Source of the DNA: Arctopsyche grandis
Taxonomy: Eukaryota > Arthropoda > Insecta > Trichoptera > Hydropsychidae
Assembly (NCBI RefSeq): GCF_051622035.1
Contig: NC_135356.1
Span: forward strand, 21,605,839-21,669,838
Reading direction: 5' to 3'
DNA length: 64,000 nucleotides
In this document: positions 36,195 through 49,037 of the stretch, in pieces
How the letters are laid out: each line of letters begins with the position of its first letter
Position numbering within the stretch: position 1 is the stretch's first letter
Notes under the pieces: model-generated
Seen by the model: only the letters and a program-made list of their open reading frames with translations
Database searches by the model: none
What the model was told of the DNA's origin: nothing
Position numbers and translations under genes: made by a program

Positions 36195-36345
36195 AAAATG
36201 ATAAGGATGCTAATTTGTTGGAGCCGTTTCAATTATATCACATAAATTGGTAAACTTTGATAGGAAACGATCGACCTGGAGTCACACAACACATCCAAGG
36301 TCTGTTATAGCAGCACTGGACAGGGATTGAACCCGTATAAGTATA
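36195..36345 (-). repeat. tRNA-derived SINE copy, 5' part
   Basis: In - orientation the sequence shows GGTTCAATCCCTGTCCAGTG, GTGTGACTCCAGGTCGATCG and AAAGTTTACCAATTTATGTG. Confidence 0.75.
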
Positions 36346-36971
36346 ATATAATATAATAACAAAAAAAAATTAAATAACCTCTTAAGAATACTAAATTATT
36401 TAAATAAGAATCCGAAAGCCTATTTATATGTAGATTTGGCACACATATTTCCTGCAATGGAAAAAACTCTTTGTTTCAATCGTAGTTGGTTTTATACTTA
36501 AAAGGGACGAAAACAATTGTTTTTGTATTCGTTAACACCTTATTTAACTTTTCATTAATAGCCAAACACACAATTGTCTAATCTTCAACAGAACCTAAGA
36601 GTCTTTTCCTTTGTGGAATCGTCAATACGAGAGGGATACATTTGACACATATGTACATACGTACATATAATAGTTCCACCGTAGGATATACATATATGTA
36701 CATAAATTCGCCTTTATTAAACAATTTAAAGAATGTTTTGATTGAAATATTTTTACCAGGATTCGAGATAAAAATTCCCGGGACACGGTACATCAAAAAT
36801 TCTATCCAGAGTTCCCGGAAATATAGTAAAAAACTTAAATTATCGCGATGTGTGGTCCAAACAAAATTTAAAGGATACATTGAGATTGGTTCTATAAAAG
36901 ATCAATCAAAAACGGAAAGAATATGGAAGAGAGTGTATGATAAATTTGTCTAAGGTTGTACATACATATTA

Positions 36972-37165
36972 TACGGTTCGGTGATCATTGGTCACAAAGC
37001 GCTCCCCCAAAAGTCACTAAAATCTCTATAACGGAACATCTGGCAGCCGAAAAGTCCAACATACTAACGAAAACTCGAGTGTCAAATACTTCGCATTCGC
37101 GGTTTTCATAGCAAAAATTATCTTTGTGACCATCGCAATGTGACTAATAATCCAATTACCATATT
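36972..37165. mobile_element. MITE, same family as 34540-34725
   Basis: It starts GGTTCGGTGATCATTGGTCA and ends TGACTAATAATCCAATTACC. The interior CGGAACATCTGGCAGCCGAA is shared with 34540-34725. Confidence 0.55.
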
Positions 37166-37367
37166 ATACATATGTATGTATATCAAGGGACAAATCTCTC
37201 GACCTCGTCTCTGAGAATCTTTTAGAATGTCGAATATAATAGTCCATTTTGTATTTAATAATATTTTGAAGTTGTGAAAATCAGCGATTACTATTAAATA
37301 ACCACTCGAATGATTATGTATTCTATTCTGAACATAAGTTGCTGAATAAGTTATTTATTATCTACGC

Positions 37368-37401
37368 AGACATGTCTGCTGATTTGTCTGTAGACAAGTC
37401 T
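37368..37401. promoter_or_regulatory. p53-type response element candidate
   Basis: Two decamers, AGACATGTCT (37368-37377) and AGACAAGTCT (37392-37401), each fit RRRCWWGYYY at every position. They are separated by 14 bp, one more than the classical 0-13 spacer. They lie about 580 bp upstream of the GTPase first exon. Confidence 0.4.
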
Positions 37402-37675
37402 TTACGGCAATGGTCACCTAACGTATACGATTTCACGCCCAATACGTGACAAATATGTACATTTTTGACCAATTACATTGTATAAAACTATAAACCGGCA
37501 TACCAGTTAATTGTTATTCTCTTTTGCACACACGTTAATGTAGGATCAAGCGCGTCTTTGATCTGGGAATTAAAATTACGCCCATCACTTATTTAATTTA
37601 GGACTATCGCAATAAACGTCCGTCTAGTATTAAATATGACACGCGAAAACTTTGCGAAATAAGCACGTAGTAACC

Positions 37676-37693
37676 TAGCGCCCCCTACTGGCC
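37676..37693 (-). promoter_or_regulatory. CTCF-type binding site
   Basis: The - strand reads GGCCAGTAGGGGGCGCTA. It matches all 13 positions of the core consensus CCASYAGRKGGCR and the flanking CTA favoured by CTCF. It lies about 300 bp upstream of the GTPase first exon. Occupancy is inference. Confidence 0.6.
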
Positions 37694-37876
37694 GGTAACG
37701 GAGAGTAGCCGTATGCGTGCAAATATGGCCGTAGCGAGGATTATGTGATTTAGACCGTTCGAGTTTCGAGTGCATCATCAATCGAATGTTTGCGTCATCA
37801 GTTTGAAGTGCATCCAGATACATCCAGACTCACTTGCGCATATGTATTGTATATGATACTATAATTCTTGTACGGT

Positions 37877-37881
37877 TCAGT
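37877..37881 (+). promoter_or_regulatory. possible initiator (TCAGT) of the GTPase gene
   Basis: TTCAGTGCC fits the arthropod initiator and lies 100 bp before the start codon. A GGACG motif at 37903 resembles a downstream promoter element but is about 3 bp too close. There is no TATA box. Confidence 0.3.
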
Positions 37882-37977
37882 GCCAGTGTCTCGATGGCGT
37901 TTGGACGCTATGGATCTGAACATGAGGATCGCACATCTGAGTTGAATTGAAGTCCATGTATCGTCTCGGATTCCAGG

Positions 37978-38065
37978 ATGACTTCCAGGGGCATACGCAG
38001 GAAGAAGTCCTCTTTGTCCGAGGTGAAGGTCGCCGTCATCGGAGCACCGTCTGTCGGAAAAAGCG
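37978..38065 (+). CDS. first coding exon of a RERG/RAS-like small GTPase (partial gene)
   Basis: The only in-frame ATG after a TGA (37948) opens 29 codons plus one base: MTSRGIRRKKSSLSEVKVAV followed by IGAPSVGKS. The last part is a P-loop (GxxxxGKS, Gly22-Ser29) at the position it holds in RERG/RASL-type GTPases. A basic, serine-rich N-terminal lead is also usual in insect members. The exon ends in phase 1 at AGCG|GTAAAG, so the next exon should supply the rest of the Ala/Gly codon and switch I. No later exon (DTAG, NKxD) was recognised in the window, so the remaining exons are either very short and missed or beyond its right end. GTP binding is inferred from the motif. The subfamily assignment is moderate. 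Confidence 0.75.
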
Positions 38066-39084
38066 GTAAAGTTTCAGCGATATGACATTAAATCGCACAA
38101 TGTTTGCTGCGATTGCGATTTTTATATGTTTGTAATATTCCGTTTTGTAATTTTATCCTAGGTGTGTGTAGAACTCCTACGAAACATCCAGCGTCTAATT
38201 ATACTTATGTACATATTTGATGAAAATATTGTTTTTAATGTGTTTGTATGTTCATTGCATGGTTTTATTTAGCATGAAATTACTCTTTGTGTGGTTCAAA
38301 TCTTTATCATATTCACAGTGAGCTGATTATTTGATATTTGATGAAAACTTTAGTTGACCCCCAACCCAAAATTAATTTATAAAGTGCAAGAAAATGTTAA
38401 TTGTAGCTTCATATGCTGAAAAACGTTAAATATCGTGACCGAAGACGTTATTTTGCGGTGCCGGTTGTTAGCGGTCAGCCTACATACGACGCCAATAAGT
38501 GGAGCCGGCCGGTATACTATTAATATTCTACTCAATATAACTCGCTTTGAATCGGAAAATTGATTAAAATTTAATCAAATCTCCACCACGATACTCTTTG
38601 ACCAATGAAAGCTTTCTGAAATGTGTCAGTTGGCTCTACGTTGAACTGACATTGACGTCTTAAACGGAACATTAACACGTTGGCTAAGTTTACATTACAA
38701 ACGCTCGTGCAAAATGCGAGCTGTTTGATTTCCGTCAAAATGTTACACCCATAGCTCTTTGGCTAATTTTCGGTTGCCAATAAAAACTAAATATGTATGT
38801 TCATAGATCCATAAGTACATGTAAATATTTATCTTTAGGAAAGGAAGTACGATAAACAAAAACACTTAAATGTGGACGTTTTCTTATGTTTGATTTATGA
38901 ATGTTTATAGTACTCTACTCTAGTATGTTTGATATTGGAATTGTAATGAGTTTGATTGTACACAGAGTCGTAGCATTATTTTTGGTGCCCTTGGATAAAT
39001 GTACCAAAGAATACTTTTCGTAGTTGTTAGTTACGTGCGGTTGCTGGTCTGTGCTGTGCTAATATGAATAGACTTGTATTCGTA

Positions 39085-39396
39085 CGATCTTATCATTTCG
39101 ACAAGTTTCTACTACATTTCTTCAAATATAGGAATCACTATCATCGATCGCTGTCAAACCGATTTCAATACAAGGATAATATAACACTGAAAAACAACAG
39201 CGGGTGCGTTTTAGGAAGATCGCGACGGCACAGACTAAGCATGCCAGCGTGTTTTTGAATCTGGCACCCAAAAACTCCATCAATCCATCAAGAAATATTG
39301 CACTAATGAGAACTCGAGTGCCAGATATTCCGTATTCGCGATTTTTGTGGCAATGATTTTCGCGGTCGCAATTTGCGCAATAATCCGTTTACCAAC
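39085..39396. repeat. ATCACTGTCAAAC-family repeat followed by MITE fragment
   Basis: TTTCTTCAAATATAGGAATCAC and CGCTGTCAAACC (with TATCATCGATCG between them) match 33875-34095. From 39250 the sequence switches to the family of 34540-34725 (CTGGCACCC to GTGCCAGATATTCCG). Confidence 0.5.
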
Positions 39397-40349
39397 AAAA
39401 AAAAAAACACGTACCGCGTACGATTCTGTGTGTCTGCACCTTTAGGCCTTAGGTTTGCAGTCTATCAAGAGCTATTATACCAAATTTGGTGATTCTAAAT
39501 TGAAACATTTATATTTGCTTATGAAAAAAACGTTAAACTTTATCTACGTATATAGTACATACATATGTACATAGATGGATTGAAAAAAAAAGTAAAAAGA
39601 GTGGGCAGTTTCAAATATAGCTGCTTATTCAACTTGTCTGGGACTTTCAAATGAAATATATTCTTGTTTTCTTTTGTTTATTGGGGTAAGCCACAAAGAG
39701 GGATGGGACGAATTAACCCTCAGCTTTCGGGAAGTTGTCCTGTGGGAGAGCCTGCCGTCACACAATTTCAGTGCGATTTTTAAAGGGAGCCAATTTTGAA
39801 TTTCCCCATTCGACAATTTTACGGAGCGACGCTTTTTTTCTTTTTTTTTTAAAACAAAACCGGAAAGAGGGGGGGGGGGTGGTGTATTATTGTATAAATG
39901 CTTGTTCAGAATGACACCGAAGTTTTTGTCGGTCGTGGTAGGATGATTGTTTTGGTCAACAAATTCTTATTTGGTTACAAATTCTTTGATGCGGTTCCGA
40001 CAGTTTGGCGAAAAGGCAATTTAAGATACATTTATAGGTATTTTGAGGCAGAAATATCATTATTACATTGTATATAGGCGTGTTTACATATAAGTTTTAT
40101 GAATTGTCAGTGCCCAATATTATCAAATATCTTCTAAATCGAGAAGAATCTACAAACAGCATCGTCGTCATCTATCCTTTGAATTTTCTTAGCACTGTCA
40201 AATATAATTTACTTGATTAAGGTCGAAAACACCTTGAGTTGTATGGGACGTTACGTGTCCTTGACTTCCCACTGTGACCGTAAACAGCAGTTGTTCGCAA
40301 TTGTTTGAGAGGTCGCACGTGTATGCAAATCCATTTGCAGCTGATAAGT

Positions 40350-40700
40350 TTCTCATACATTTCTTCAAATATGAGATTCACCACATACCACTCAGTGTGT
40401 TTTCGACCTTAGTCAGGTGAGATTATTTGTGTTTACAACTAAATTCGGTTTGGCAACACCTTCTGTTTACGGACACAGCGGGAAGCCAAGGACACGTGAC
40501 GTCCCATACCACCCAGTGAGTTTTCGCCCTTATCGATCACTGTCAAGTAAGGATAAAATATCTCCAAACAAAACCCTCCAGGGGGGTGATTTTTGGGATT
40601 GTGTACCATGTACACGGGCTAGGGGTGCTGCGTTTTTTCGCATGTTTAAAGGTATCTAACGTACGTACCACGTACTACCCAGTGCGTTTTCACCCTTAAA
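40350..40700. repeat. ATCACTGTCAAAC-family repeat, partly duplicated
   Basis: CACCACATACCACTCAGTG and CCCATACCACCCAGTGAG are two successive copies of one block. They are followed by ATCGATCACTGTCAAG and CCTCCAGGGGGGTGATTTT. Confidence 0.5.
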
Positions 40701-43195
40701 GGTAGTTTCATTTACGAAGGCCCACCCCCACTTCATAGAGTACGTGCGCACACTAGAACCGTTGCTTTTTCGAAGAGTGGGGATGGGCCTTCGTTATTGG
40801 AAAGATCTCCATATTTAAAACGAATACAATTCACTGATCTTACAACTTACAACGGATAATTCGATAGTTTTGCATTTCCATTGAATATCCCGCCATAAAA
40901 CTGTAAATTAGTATTGTAACTGTAACATTTCTGAGAGGACTTTCTCTAGTACATAGCTTGAAATGGGGATTATACCGTCTATAAAGCTTCGGGAACGGAT
41001 TTTAAATAGCATATATGTATGAGTGTGTGTGTGTGTTACACGTGCAGGCATTTATTTGAGTATACAAGCCAGATGCGCATGCAAGTTAATGCATGTGCAC
41101 ACGTGCGAGCGCGTACACCGTACGTCAATGTACATACATACATATGTGGCGAATATTCAAAATACCACTAAAATTTAATTAACTATACGATTTGTCCATA
41201 CTATTATGAAATATGTATATAATTACATACATATGTATAGGTATATACTTAGCTTCGCTATTGTATGTATGTATGTATATAACAGAATTGACAAATGCCA
41301 CAACAGACTGATGTTGTTTATGAACTGAGCATTTTTTCGTCAATTTTATGAAATGAGCAATTTCACCACTGAATTGGGTATAAATATATATTCACATGGC
41401 ACCCCGACAAAGCCATGCACTACAATGCCGCGCCGACAAAACTGCGTACGAAAATACCGCACCGATTTTGCCGCGCAGAACAAAAGTAAATTTCTATGTA
41501 TTATATTTTATACCCAAAAAATTAAAACATATTCATAATTGTATATCCTTTTTGTATATTATAAAATGAGTTTTCAATTTTCCCGACTTTAACAAAAAAT
41601 TATAAAATAATGAATAATAGGCGATTTAATCGAAGTCTTTAAAATATTGAATAGTCATTACAATTGTCTTGTGTCCAACCTCTTTATGTTCACCGCTTTG
41701 GAATAGTCTTCCCAACAATGTAGTAATTTCTTTAAAAATATTAAAACCTTAAAAATCAGCTAGATTCTTAAACTTCTTTAAAAGAGTATAATTATAAGTC
41801 TTCTTTCATTTCTTTCTATATTTTCATTTTTTAGTTATCGTTTTAACGTCCTATTTTTTATCTCCTGTATTTTCATTTACCTTGTTATTTATTTTTTTTG
41901 TTTTTTTTCCTCTCGTATTCTTATTCTTACACATATCTTTATTTTTATCTTTATTCTATTTATTTATATTGTTTTTTTTTCATTTAATTTATGTATGTAC
42001 ATATATTATGTGTAAGTAAAACACCTTGGGTATATTAGATTTGTCGCCTCCTCCAAGTATGCCAAATAAATAAATATCTAATTGGATTACATGTCAATTT
42101 TTAGTGATTTTTTAATTCCTTTAATTTTTATTTTCTGAAAATCGCTATTATTTTCAATAATAACAATTTTATACGTTGGCAAGTCAACCTTACTATGATC
42201 GTTTAAGTTGGAGCTAAAGTTTGCATCATAGTCGGTAAATTTTGAACCGACTCCACAGCCCTAATTTGAACTTTCATCCGTCTGAGTAATGCCAGCCACC
42301 CCTGGACAGTGCATACAACTGTGTTTTTTTTTTTGACATAATCGGACAGTGTTGCCAGTGCAGTGAAATATTTAATGTAAATTAAAAAAAAATCGGTATT
42401 TACAATATTCTATATTTGTTTCAAAATAAATTCCAATTCGAAGAAAAACAATTTTGATTTTAAATTATAAAAGAATAATAAAAAGTTCCAAATAACCGAA
42501 ATTGAAATCGATGCGTAGATTGATAAATAAATATATAATATGTATCTCCATTTGCCTAAACTGACACTCCAGTTTTTGGGTCTAGAACTCAAACAAGATC
42601 GACAAAAGAGCAACGAATGCTTTATTAATTGAGTCTGTTTCGCACAAAACGGTAAATAAACAACCGCAAACTAACTCGTCCGTCGCAATGGGCGAAATTT
42701 AAACTTGAATTTACTCGGAGAAAGTTGAACCGTATTATTTGTTCAATTGTATAATGGAAGCAGGAAATAATACATATGTATATTATATGAGAGAACACGC
42801 ACTGAGCACGGTTGCAGTATATGTATTTATTTACACATGGACCAGAATGTCCATGTACGGTTTGGAATCAAATATAACTGCTGTGTTGCAAAAATAAGAT
42901 GCCGGTCGTATGTACATACATATGTATGTCCTTGTAAGGTACAATTCGGATCGATGCGACTGCGGCGTCAAATGTTGACAGAGCGTTTAAAAAAAAAATG
43001 TGATACATGTTATGATATGTTCAGGAATACAGTATAGCAGAGCCAAGTTATTAAGGCCAAATATATGTATAAAGCATATTAATTATTTATTTTGGCTTGA
43101 GTGATGCTGGGAATATCTGCCAGTAACTAAAGCCAAATGACAATGATGTATGTAAAACGAGATATTATATTGAAAATTATTGTTATACTTAGTAT

Positions 43196-44498
43196 TAAGG
43201 AATGCAACACCAGTATGCCGATTTACGGGTTTATCGGTAAATAAAAATAAATTTGGCCATTACCATCGGTAATTACCGGTAAATTGGAAAATTTACCGTT
43301 AATTATTTTATCACGAATTGAGTGCATATACATGCATACATACATACAGTGGTGTAGTGCTAAATAAAAAAGAACCAGGTCGGTGTTTAATTTTTATAGC
43401 CCCCCCCCCCCGATTTTTTTTTTCCTAAAAAAAAAGTTGTATTATTGGTATATTTAAAAAAAAATGTTGTATTATTGTATTATTGTATATTGGTAGTTGA
43501 AATATTTATAAAAAAAATCAAATAATAATTAACAAATATTCTTGCTTGTTTGAAAATATGATGTATTTTTTATATTTTATAAAAACCTCCATGATGCATC
43601 CTCTTCAACGTCTTTGATTTTGCAAAACCCGTGTTTGTGTGTCAACAGCAACATTTGCTTTTATCAATGCTAAAACCATGTACATATGCAATGCAAAATT
43701 TTATATTTTAGCAATGCTAAAACCATGTACCATGTATACATATGTACATACATATGTCAAAAAACTATCAAATTTTAACATGTGAATTTAGAGATGACTA
43801 TTCATTTAAGCCGAGTTCCCTCATTTTATCTATCCTCAAGTGCGTATGGTCAATAGTTTAAAGAATGTTTTCTTTCGAAGTTTTGGGTGGTTTTACTTCC
43901 GATTACTATTCGATTCTGGTCATCGAGTGTCTGCTCACAATATTTGGAATACAAAATTTTGTATGAAATTTTAGTCAAAATATTTTTTAATTGTACTCGA
44001 AAAACAATGTTTATATCAATCAAAGTGCCAGGTCGGCGATCTGGCTCAAAAAGAAGTACCAGGTCGACGACCTGGCCAGACTACACCACTGCATACATAA
44101 ATATTGCATATTGTGGATTAGGTAGTTTAGGATTTGTTTATTTTTAGTATTAATTGTCTAAAAAGATGCATTCGAACCAACCAACCAAATTTTAATTAAT
44201 GCGATTAGACGGTTGCTTCAATTATGATTCAAACTTTCAAATGGTCCAAACATTAAATTAATAAATACAATTGGTTAAAACGTTAATAATTACGAATCGA
44301 CTTTATGTATTTACATATACGACATTATTCATCTGAAGTATTTATGATTTAATTTACGCTGACGGTTTTAAGAAAAGTAACCACATGCAGTTATCTATTC
44401 CATGATTTTTTTACCGGTAAATACCGGTATACCGGTAGTGGGAAAAAATCTTTACCGTTTACTGGTAAATAAAATTTGACGGTTAATTGTAATCCTTA
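43196..44498. mobile_element. hAT-type element with TACCGGTAAA subterminal repeats, interrupted by another hAT
   Basis: The termini are TAAGGAATGC and GTAATCCTTA, with a perfect 8-bp duplication CTTAGTAT (43188-43195, 44499-44506). Both subterminal regions carry several copies and variants of TACCGGTAAA in both orientations, a typical arrangement for transposase binding. Without the 745-bp insert and its duplication the element is about 550 bp. Confidence 0.85.
43347..44091. mobile_element. hAT-type element nested inside 43196-44498
   Basis: It starts CAGTGGTGTAGTGC, ends CAGACTACACCACTG, and is flanked by the perfect 8-bp duplication CATACATA (43339-43346, 44092-44099). It contains a C12 run near its left end and the repeated phrase CCAGGTCG near the right end. 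Confidence 0.9.
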
Positions 44499-44506
44499 CT
44501 TAGTAT

Positions 44507-47254
44507 ATATGAATTAAAAAGTTCTTGTATACATACATACATATATGTATTTGTATGTAAAACATGATGTACATATAAAACCCCGAATAGACATATGTGC
44601 ATACATATGTATGTAGATAAATATTTTAATTTTTCATAAAACTAGTCGGATTCCCAGGCGTTGCTCGGTCAGGTAAGAGTTGAAAAAAAATAGAAATTTT
44701 TCTGAAAATGTTACTGTAAGATGAAAAAATTGCAAAAAAGTATTGAATTGTAAGTCGTACGTGTATGTGGTCGTGGTATTGAGTTGGGAAGGGCTATTTT
44801 TCAGGTCATTGTTAATTCGTTCGATTTCATTATTTTGACAAGTTTTTCCTACATTTTCTCAAATATGGGAATCACCAGTTTCGTGAGGGGGTTGATGGCT
44901 TTATATAGAGGGCTTTATTGGCCATCTTCATTGACCGTTAAAGTGGGCTTATATTGATCACTGTCAAACCTATGTCATAAGAGGATAAAATATTGTCGAA
45001 AAAACTCCAGGGGGTGATTTTTGACATGGGTGCCATATCATAGATCAGGCGTGATAGCGTTTTTTTGCACAATACACGCACATTCACAGCTGGGGTCATC
45101 TAGGCATGCCATGCCGTACAATTATGTGTATTTGCGCTTTAAGCCGTTCGACCGTTTGTGACGGATACGATATTGACACTTTTTAATAATTGAAATAAGA
45201 GCGCGTTTCGCATATCGTGAAAATAAACCAGTAGAGACACAGTGCGCTTTTTGGTGGGGGTGTGGCCGTTGAGGACAGAGGGGCGCGAAGCGTGCGTGCA
45301 GTCTGACAAACATTTTGATTCAAATAAACTATACTTAAACAAAATAAATCTAATTATATGTGTGTTCGTAACGGGTCTGTTTTTTTGTTTCATTTACAAA
45401 CATGAATTTTCGTGCACCAGGCCACTAGTACTAAATAAAAGCCATGCCTGTACTGGTTGCGCCCGATTTTAAAGCTACTGTAAAAAAAAGTGCGTGTGAT
45501 GTGTACGAGGTGGAGAGAATAGTAACGTTTCTCCCTTCCTTCACTTTCGATTTCTGGCTTTTGAAACGCTATACTTTTTACAAACCTCCTTTACGTTTCA
45601 CATTATTAGCTTCTACACCACCGTGACATTGTTTAAACAAGTTTGATGTTTTCTGATAAGATCATGATTCTCATGACCAATCTCAGCCAATACAATCATT
45701 CGAACACAACTGAACAACATTTTGGATGTGGTTACGTCACATTGCCTGAAAATTTGATATAAAAATAAAGATAATACGATAAATCGGCTATTGATGTCGT
45801 TGTCCAATGCATGGCGTTTTCAATATTCCATTATGAATGCGATACTTGGGTATTTATTTATGGATACTCTCAAATATATGTATGTATATACCAATATATT
45901 ATATATAATCTCAAGGAACCATTCAACATTACTCTTAAGCGGAGACCGCAAACTCCACCCCGAGACGACTTTAACTTTCAACTATAAATTTAAATCGTAT
46001 CCATGCATGTGCATACATACATATGTATGTAAATATCTACAATGGATATTTGGCGATTTACACATGTTTCAAACTATTTAGAGTGTATGTAAATATATAC
46101 ATATACATACATATATGTAAGTAATGATAGTTTATTGCTTTTGGTCAGTGGTTCTCAATCTGTGTGTTCCTAATAATTCGTTAATTGAAGTGAGTATACG
46201 TGTGAAGTGAGTATTATAAATTATAGTCGATCTGATGTAGCGTGAGACTAACGAGAACCGAGTTCAATGTGTTGTAACATTACAAAGATGTAAAATATAT
46301 ATTTTTTAATTATTTATTTATTAACTATATAATATTATTACAATATAATCCAATGCAAGGTCTTTGATAATATTACTGTAAGTTTTTCTGTCCATAACAT
46401 AACGTTGACAATTACTTTTATTGTTCAAAAAATATAAATGTCCATTATTATAAAATATATACGTATTCTATAACTTACGTATGTATTTTATAATAAAATT
46501 TTATTAGTGTAAATATTTCGAAATACGAAACACGACCTCAAAACTAACAAAACTAAAAGTCAAATTCTACCGACCACTATCCGCACGAACAATGTTGTAT
46601 TTCTTGATTAAAATACAATGTGAAACTGAAACGAAATGTAATTGGCTATCGTGAATGCGATAGCATGTACGTTTTAGTCTCATGCTAGATCGGTTTGATT
46701 ATAATCGAAACAATTTGTTGGTAGCTTGATATAGTACGGTTGATGCTCAAACATATGTTTAATTGAAAGTGACGTTTTGGGTCAGGTTTCTTTGAAATAA
46801 TTACTCTAATTTAAAAAAATTAAGCTTTTGCTCTTGGAATTAATTTTTAACTTATTAGGAGTGGGAGAAATCGATATTTGAAATTTTTTATGGATCATTT
46901 TTGTTGACCAATCATTTGCAGCAAACCCATTTCTGTCAACATGTTTACAACGTGTGTGAATTATCGGTCCGATGTAACTAGCAAATTAAACGTGAATCGC
47001 AAATAAAATGATTAATTCTGGCATGCAAAATATAGTATCCTGTGATCAGAATTAACAAAAAAAATTAGTCCCGATTTACTTATTTATAACATTGGTTTAT
47101 ATTATTAGATGTTAATTTTATACGTAATTTGTATATAAGCCTTTTTTTAAATAATTCGATCATAGCCGATTCTTATACTAACCAAATAACTACAGTTGCT
47201 TACATTATTAAACAGACCAGACTGCTATCAGAACAGTCAAATATTATATTTACA
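44507..47254. other. Gene-free stretch
   Basis: It contains an ATCACTGTCAAAC-family copy and a repeat end AAAACTAGTCGGATTCCC at 44640. It also contains another repeat end near 45400-45430 (GTGCACCAGGCCACTAGTA) and a diverged copy of the 4447 repeat. No exon was recognised. Confidence 0.5.
44770..45120. repeat. ATCACTGTCAAAC-family dispersed repeat
   Basis: It shares CAAATATGGGAATCACC, GATCACTGTCAAACC, ACTCCAGGGGGTGATTTT and a GCGTTTTTTTGCA end with the copy at 33860. A ~90-bp insertion separates the first two blocks. Confidence 0.55.
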
Positions 47255-48016
47255 AGGCTGTGGAGTCATGGATTTTTGGCTGTCGTATTCAATTTCGCGT
47301 TTATATTGCATTTATTTTTTTATTGTATTTAATAATGTATGTGTATATATAAATAAGGCCAAGATGCTACACAAAGTCCAATGCACTCAAAGAAATATGG
47401 AACGCTATATGTTCGGCATAACGAGGAAAGACAGGAAGCGGAACACGTGGGTGAGAAGTATGTCAAGGATAGTGGACATAGTGGACAGCTCTAAGGGATT
47501 GAAATGGCAATGGGTGGACAACGTGGCTAGAATAATGGACGAAAGATGGACAAAATAATTGCTAGAATGGTACCCGAGAGAATGCTGAATGAAAGGGTAA
47601 AAGGAAGACCACAGGGAAGATAGGTAGACGAAATTATGAAAATGTATGGGGTGAGATGGGTGAGAGTTGCGCAAAACTGAGACGAGTGGAAGCGTGCTGG
47701 AGAGTTTTTCATCCAGCAGTGGATGGCGAGCGGTTTAGATGATGATGATGATGATATATAAATATTGAATTACTAACTGGGGGCAACTCTCCAATTCCCA
47801 ATGTATGCAAATCTGAGATGCAATGTTTCTATTGGATTGAATTGAATTGAATTAATAATTAATTTCAAAATATTAAAAAATAATGACACATCGGCTCATA
47901 ATATATGAGTACTCCAGAACTATTTAAAAATATTTTAAAAACCCAATAACAAGAATGGAATCAAATTGTGGGAATTTTTCTTTCAGTCATGTTTTCTTTT
48001 AACGACTCCACGGCCT
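47255..48016. repeat. AAGGCTGTGGAGTC inverted-end element enclosing the RTE remnant
   Basis: AGGCTGTGGAGTC at 47255 and its inverse GACTCCACGGCCTT at 48004-48017 bound the segment. One such end also occurs at 42245-42262 (CGACTCCACAGCCCT), and a degraded one at 27410 (GACTGTGGAATCGGAGTC). No target duplication was seen. Confidence 0.5.
47350..47757 (+). pseudogene. RTE-type LINE 3' remnant
   Basis: The frame gives QRNMERYMFGITRKDRKRN and LKWQWVDNVARIMDERW, the C-terminal signature of RTE-type LINEs. It is followed by LLEWYPRE after a stop codon and by further degraded segments. It ends in a (GAT)n tract (47739-47757), a usual RTE tail. It is broken and without an intact RT domain. Confidence 0.75.
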
Positions 48017-49037
48017 TGATTTAATATACTTCAAGGGGAATCTTTTGTTGACCATTTAAACATCGCAATTAACAAACTGTGAGAAAAAGGTTGAGAGCCT
48101 TTCGCTGGTTTAGGTAGTTGTATAGGGGATGTCAATCGCGGAGGCAGATCGCCCAAGTTTCCACAAGGAAGTGAGTGAACTGTGAAAGCATTCGGCTCAT
48201 TGTGACGTTATGGGTTTCCTCACAGTCGTGTCATGCATTCAAATAGGATTTCACGACTCGACTATAAATACTTTGCTTAGTAAATCTCGTTTAAACGATC
48301 GCTTAACAGCATTCTGTACCACTTTACTCGATGTAATAAACCAGTATACAATGTACGTTTGTGTGTAAATACATATGTAGTGCATACATATTGTGTATGT
48401 ACATATGTATGAATGCTTCCGCATACTCCTTTCGAACTCTCAAAGGTTCATAAAAGGAACTTTTATGAACTTTGAAATGTTGTTATTTTGATTATTAGCT
48501 AGTCGCTATATGTAGGTTGTGTCACAAATTATCTTTGGTAGGCCTAAGTTGAAATTTTTTTAATTTTATAAAGACATAAATTTGTAAATAAGCCCCAGCC
48601 CAAGGATATATAGCGTTCAAGTTTTGCAAGTAAAGTTTTCAGCGTCCCCATATTTTTTAAACAATAGTTTTATAAAAGGCACAAGTTGAAGAAGGTTTTT
48701 GATGCCCCAGGTCAACTTTCCGATTGTTTGTCTCTACAAATAAAAATACAAAATCTTTCGAAATAGTTTGAAAATAAGTATCGAAACATTTATATAATAT
48801 TATATACTATGTATTTATATAAATAAATAAAAATAAATTTATGCAAAAGTTTGAATAGATTTTTCGTAGGCTACAACAATTACAGGAATAAAATAGAATT
48901 CAGCGCTGCAGCTGAAATTTTTTTGAAATGTCTAATTTATATCTGCAGACATATGTACATGTATGTACATATATATGCATGTATATAAAACAAAACTTCA
49001 TCTATTGTTAGTACGTACATAGATACAGTAAAAATTT

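Larger units (their letters stand above)
38066..43187. other. Gene-free stretch (possible long intron)
   Basis: It follows the GTPase first exon. No second exon with switch I/II motifs was recognised. It contains repeats (39085-39396, 40350-40700), a G11 run (39869-39879) and pyrimidine-rich DNA at 41800-42000. Confidence 0.5.

Noticed and set aside
47405..47712. - strand open frames of 61-89 codons
   Set aside because: They are antisense to the RTE LINE remnant.
48117..48171. Possible mini-exon with donor GAA|GTGAGT
   Set aside because: Only 55 bp, no flanking exons and no recognisable peptide.
48263..48270. TATAAATA as a core promoter
   Set aside because: No initiator at the expected distance and no downstream coding frame.
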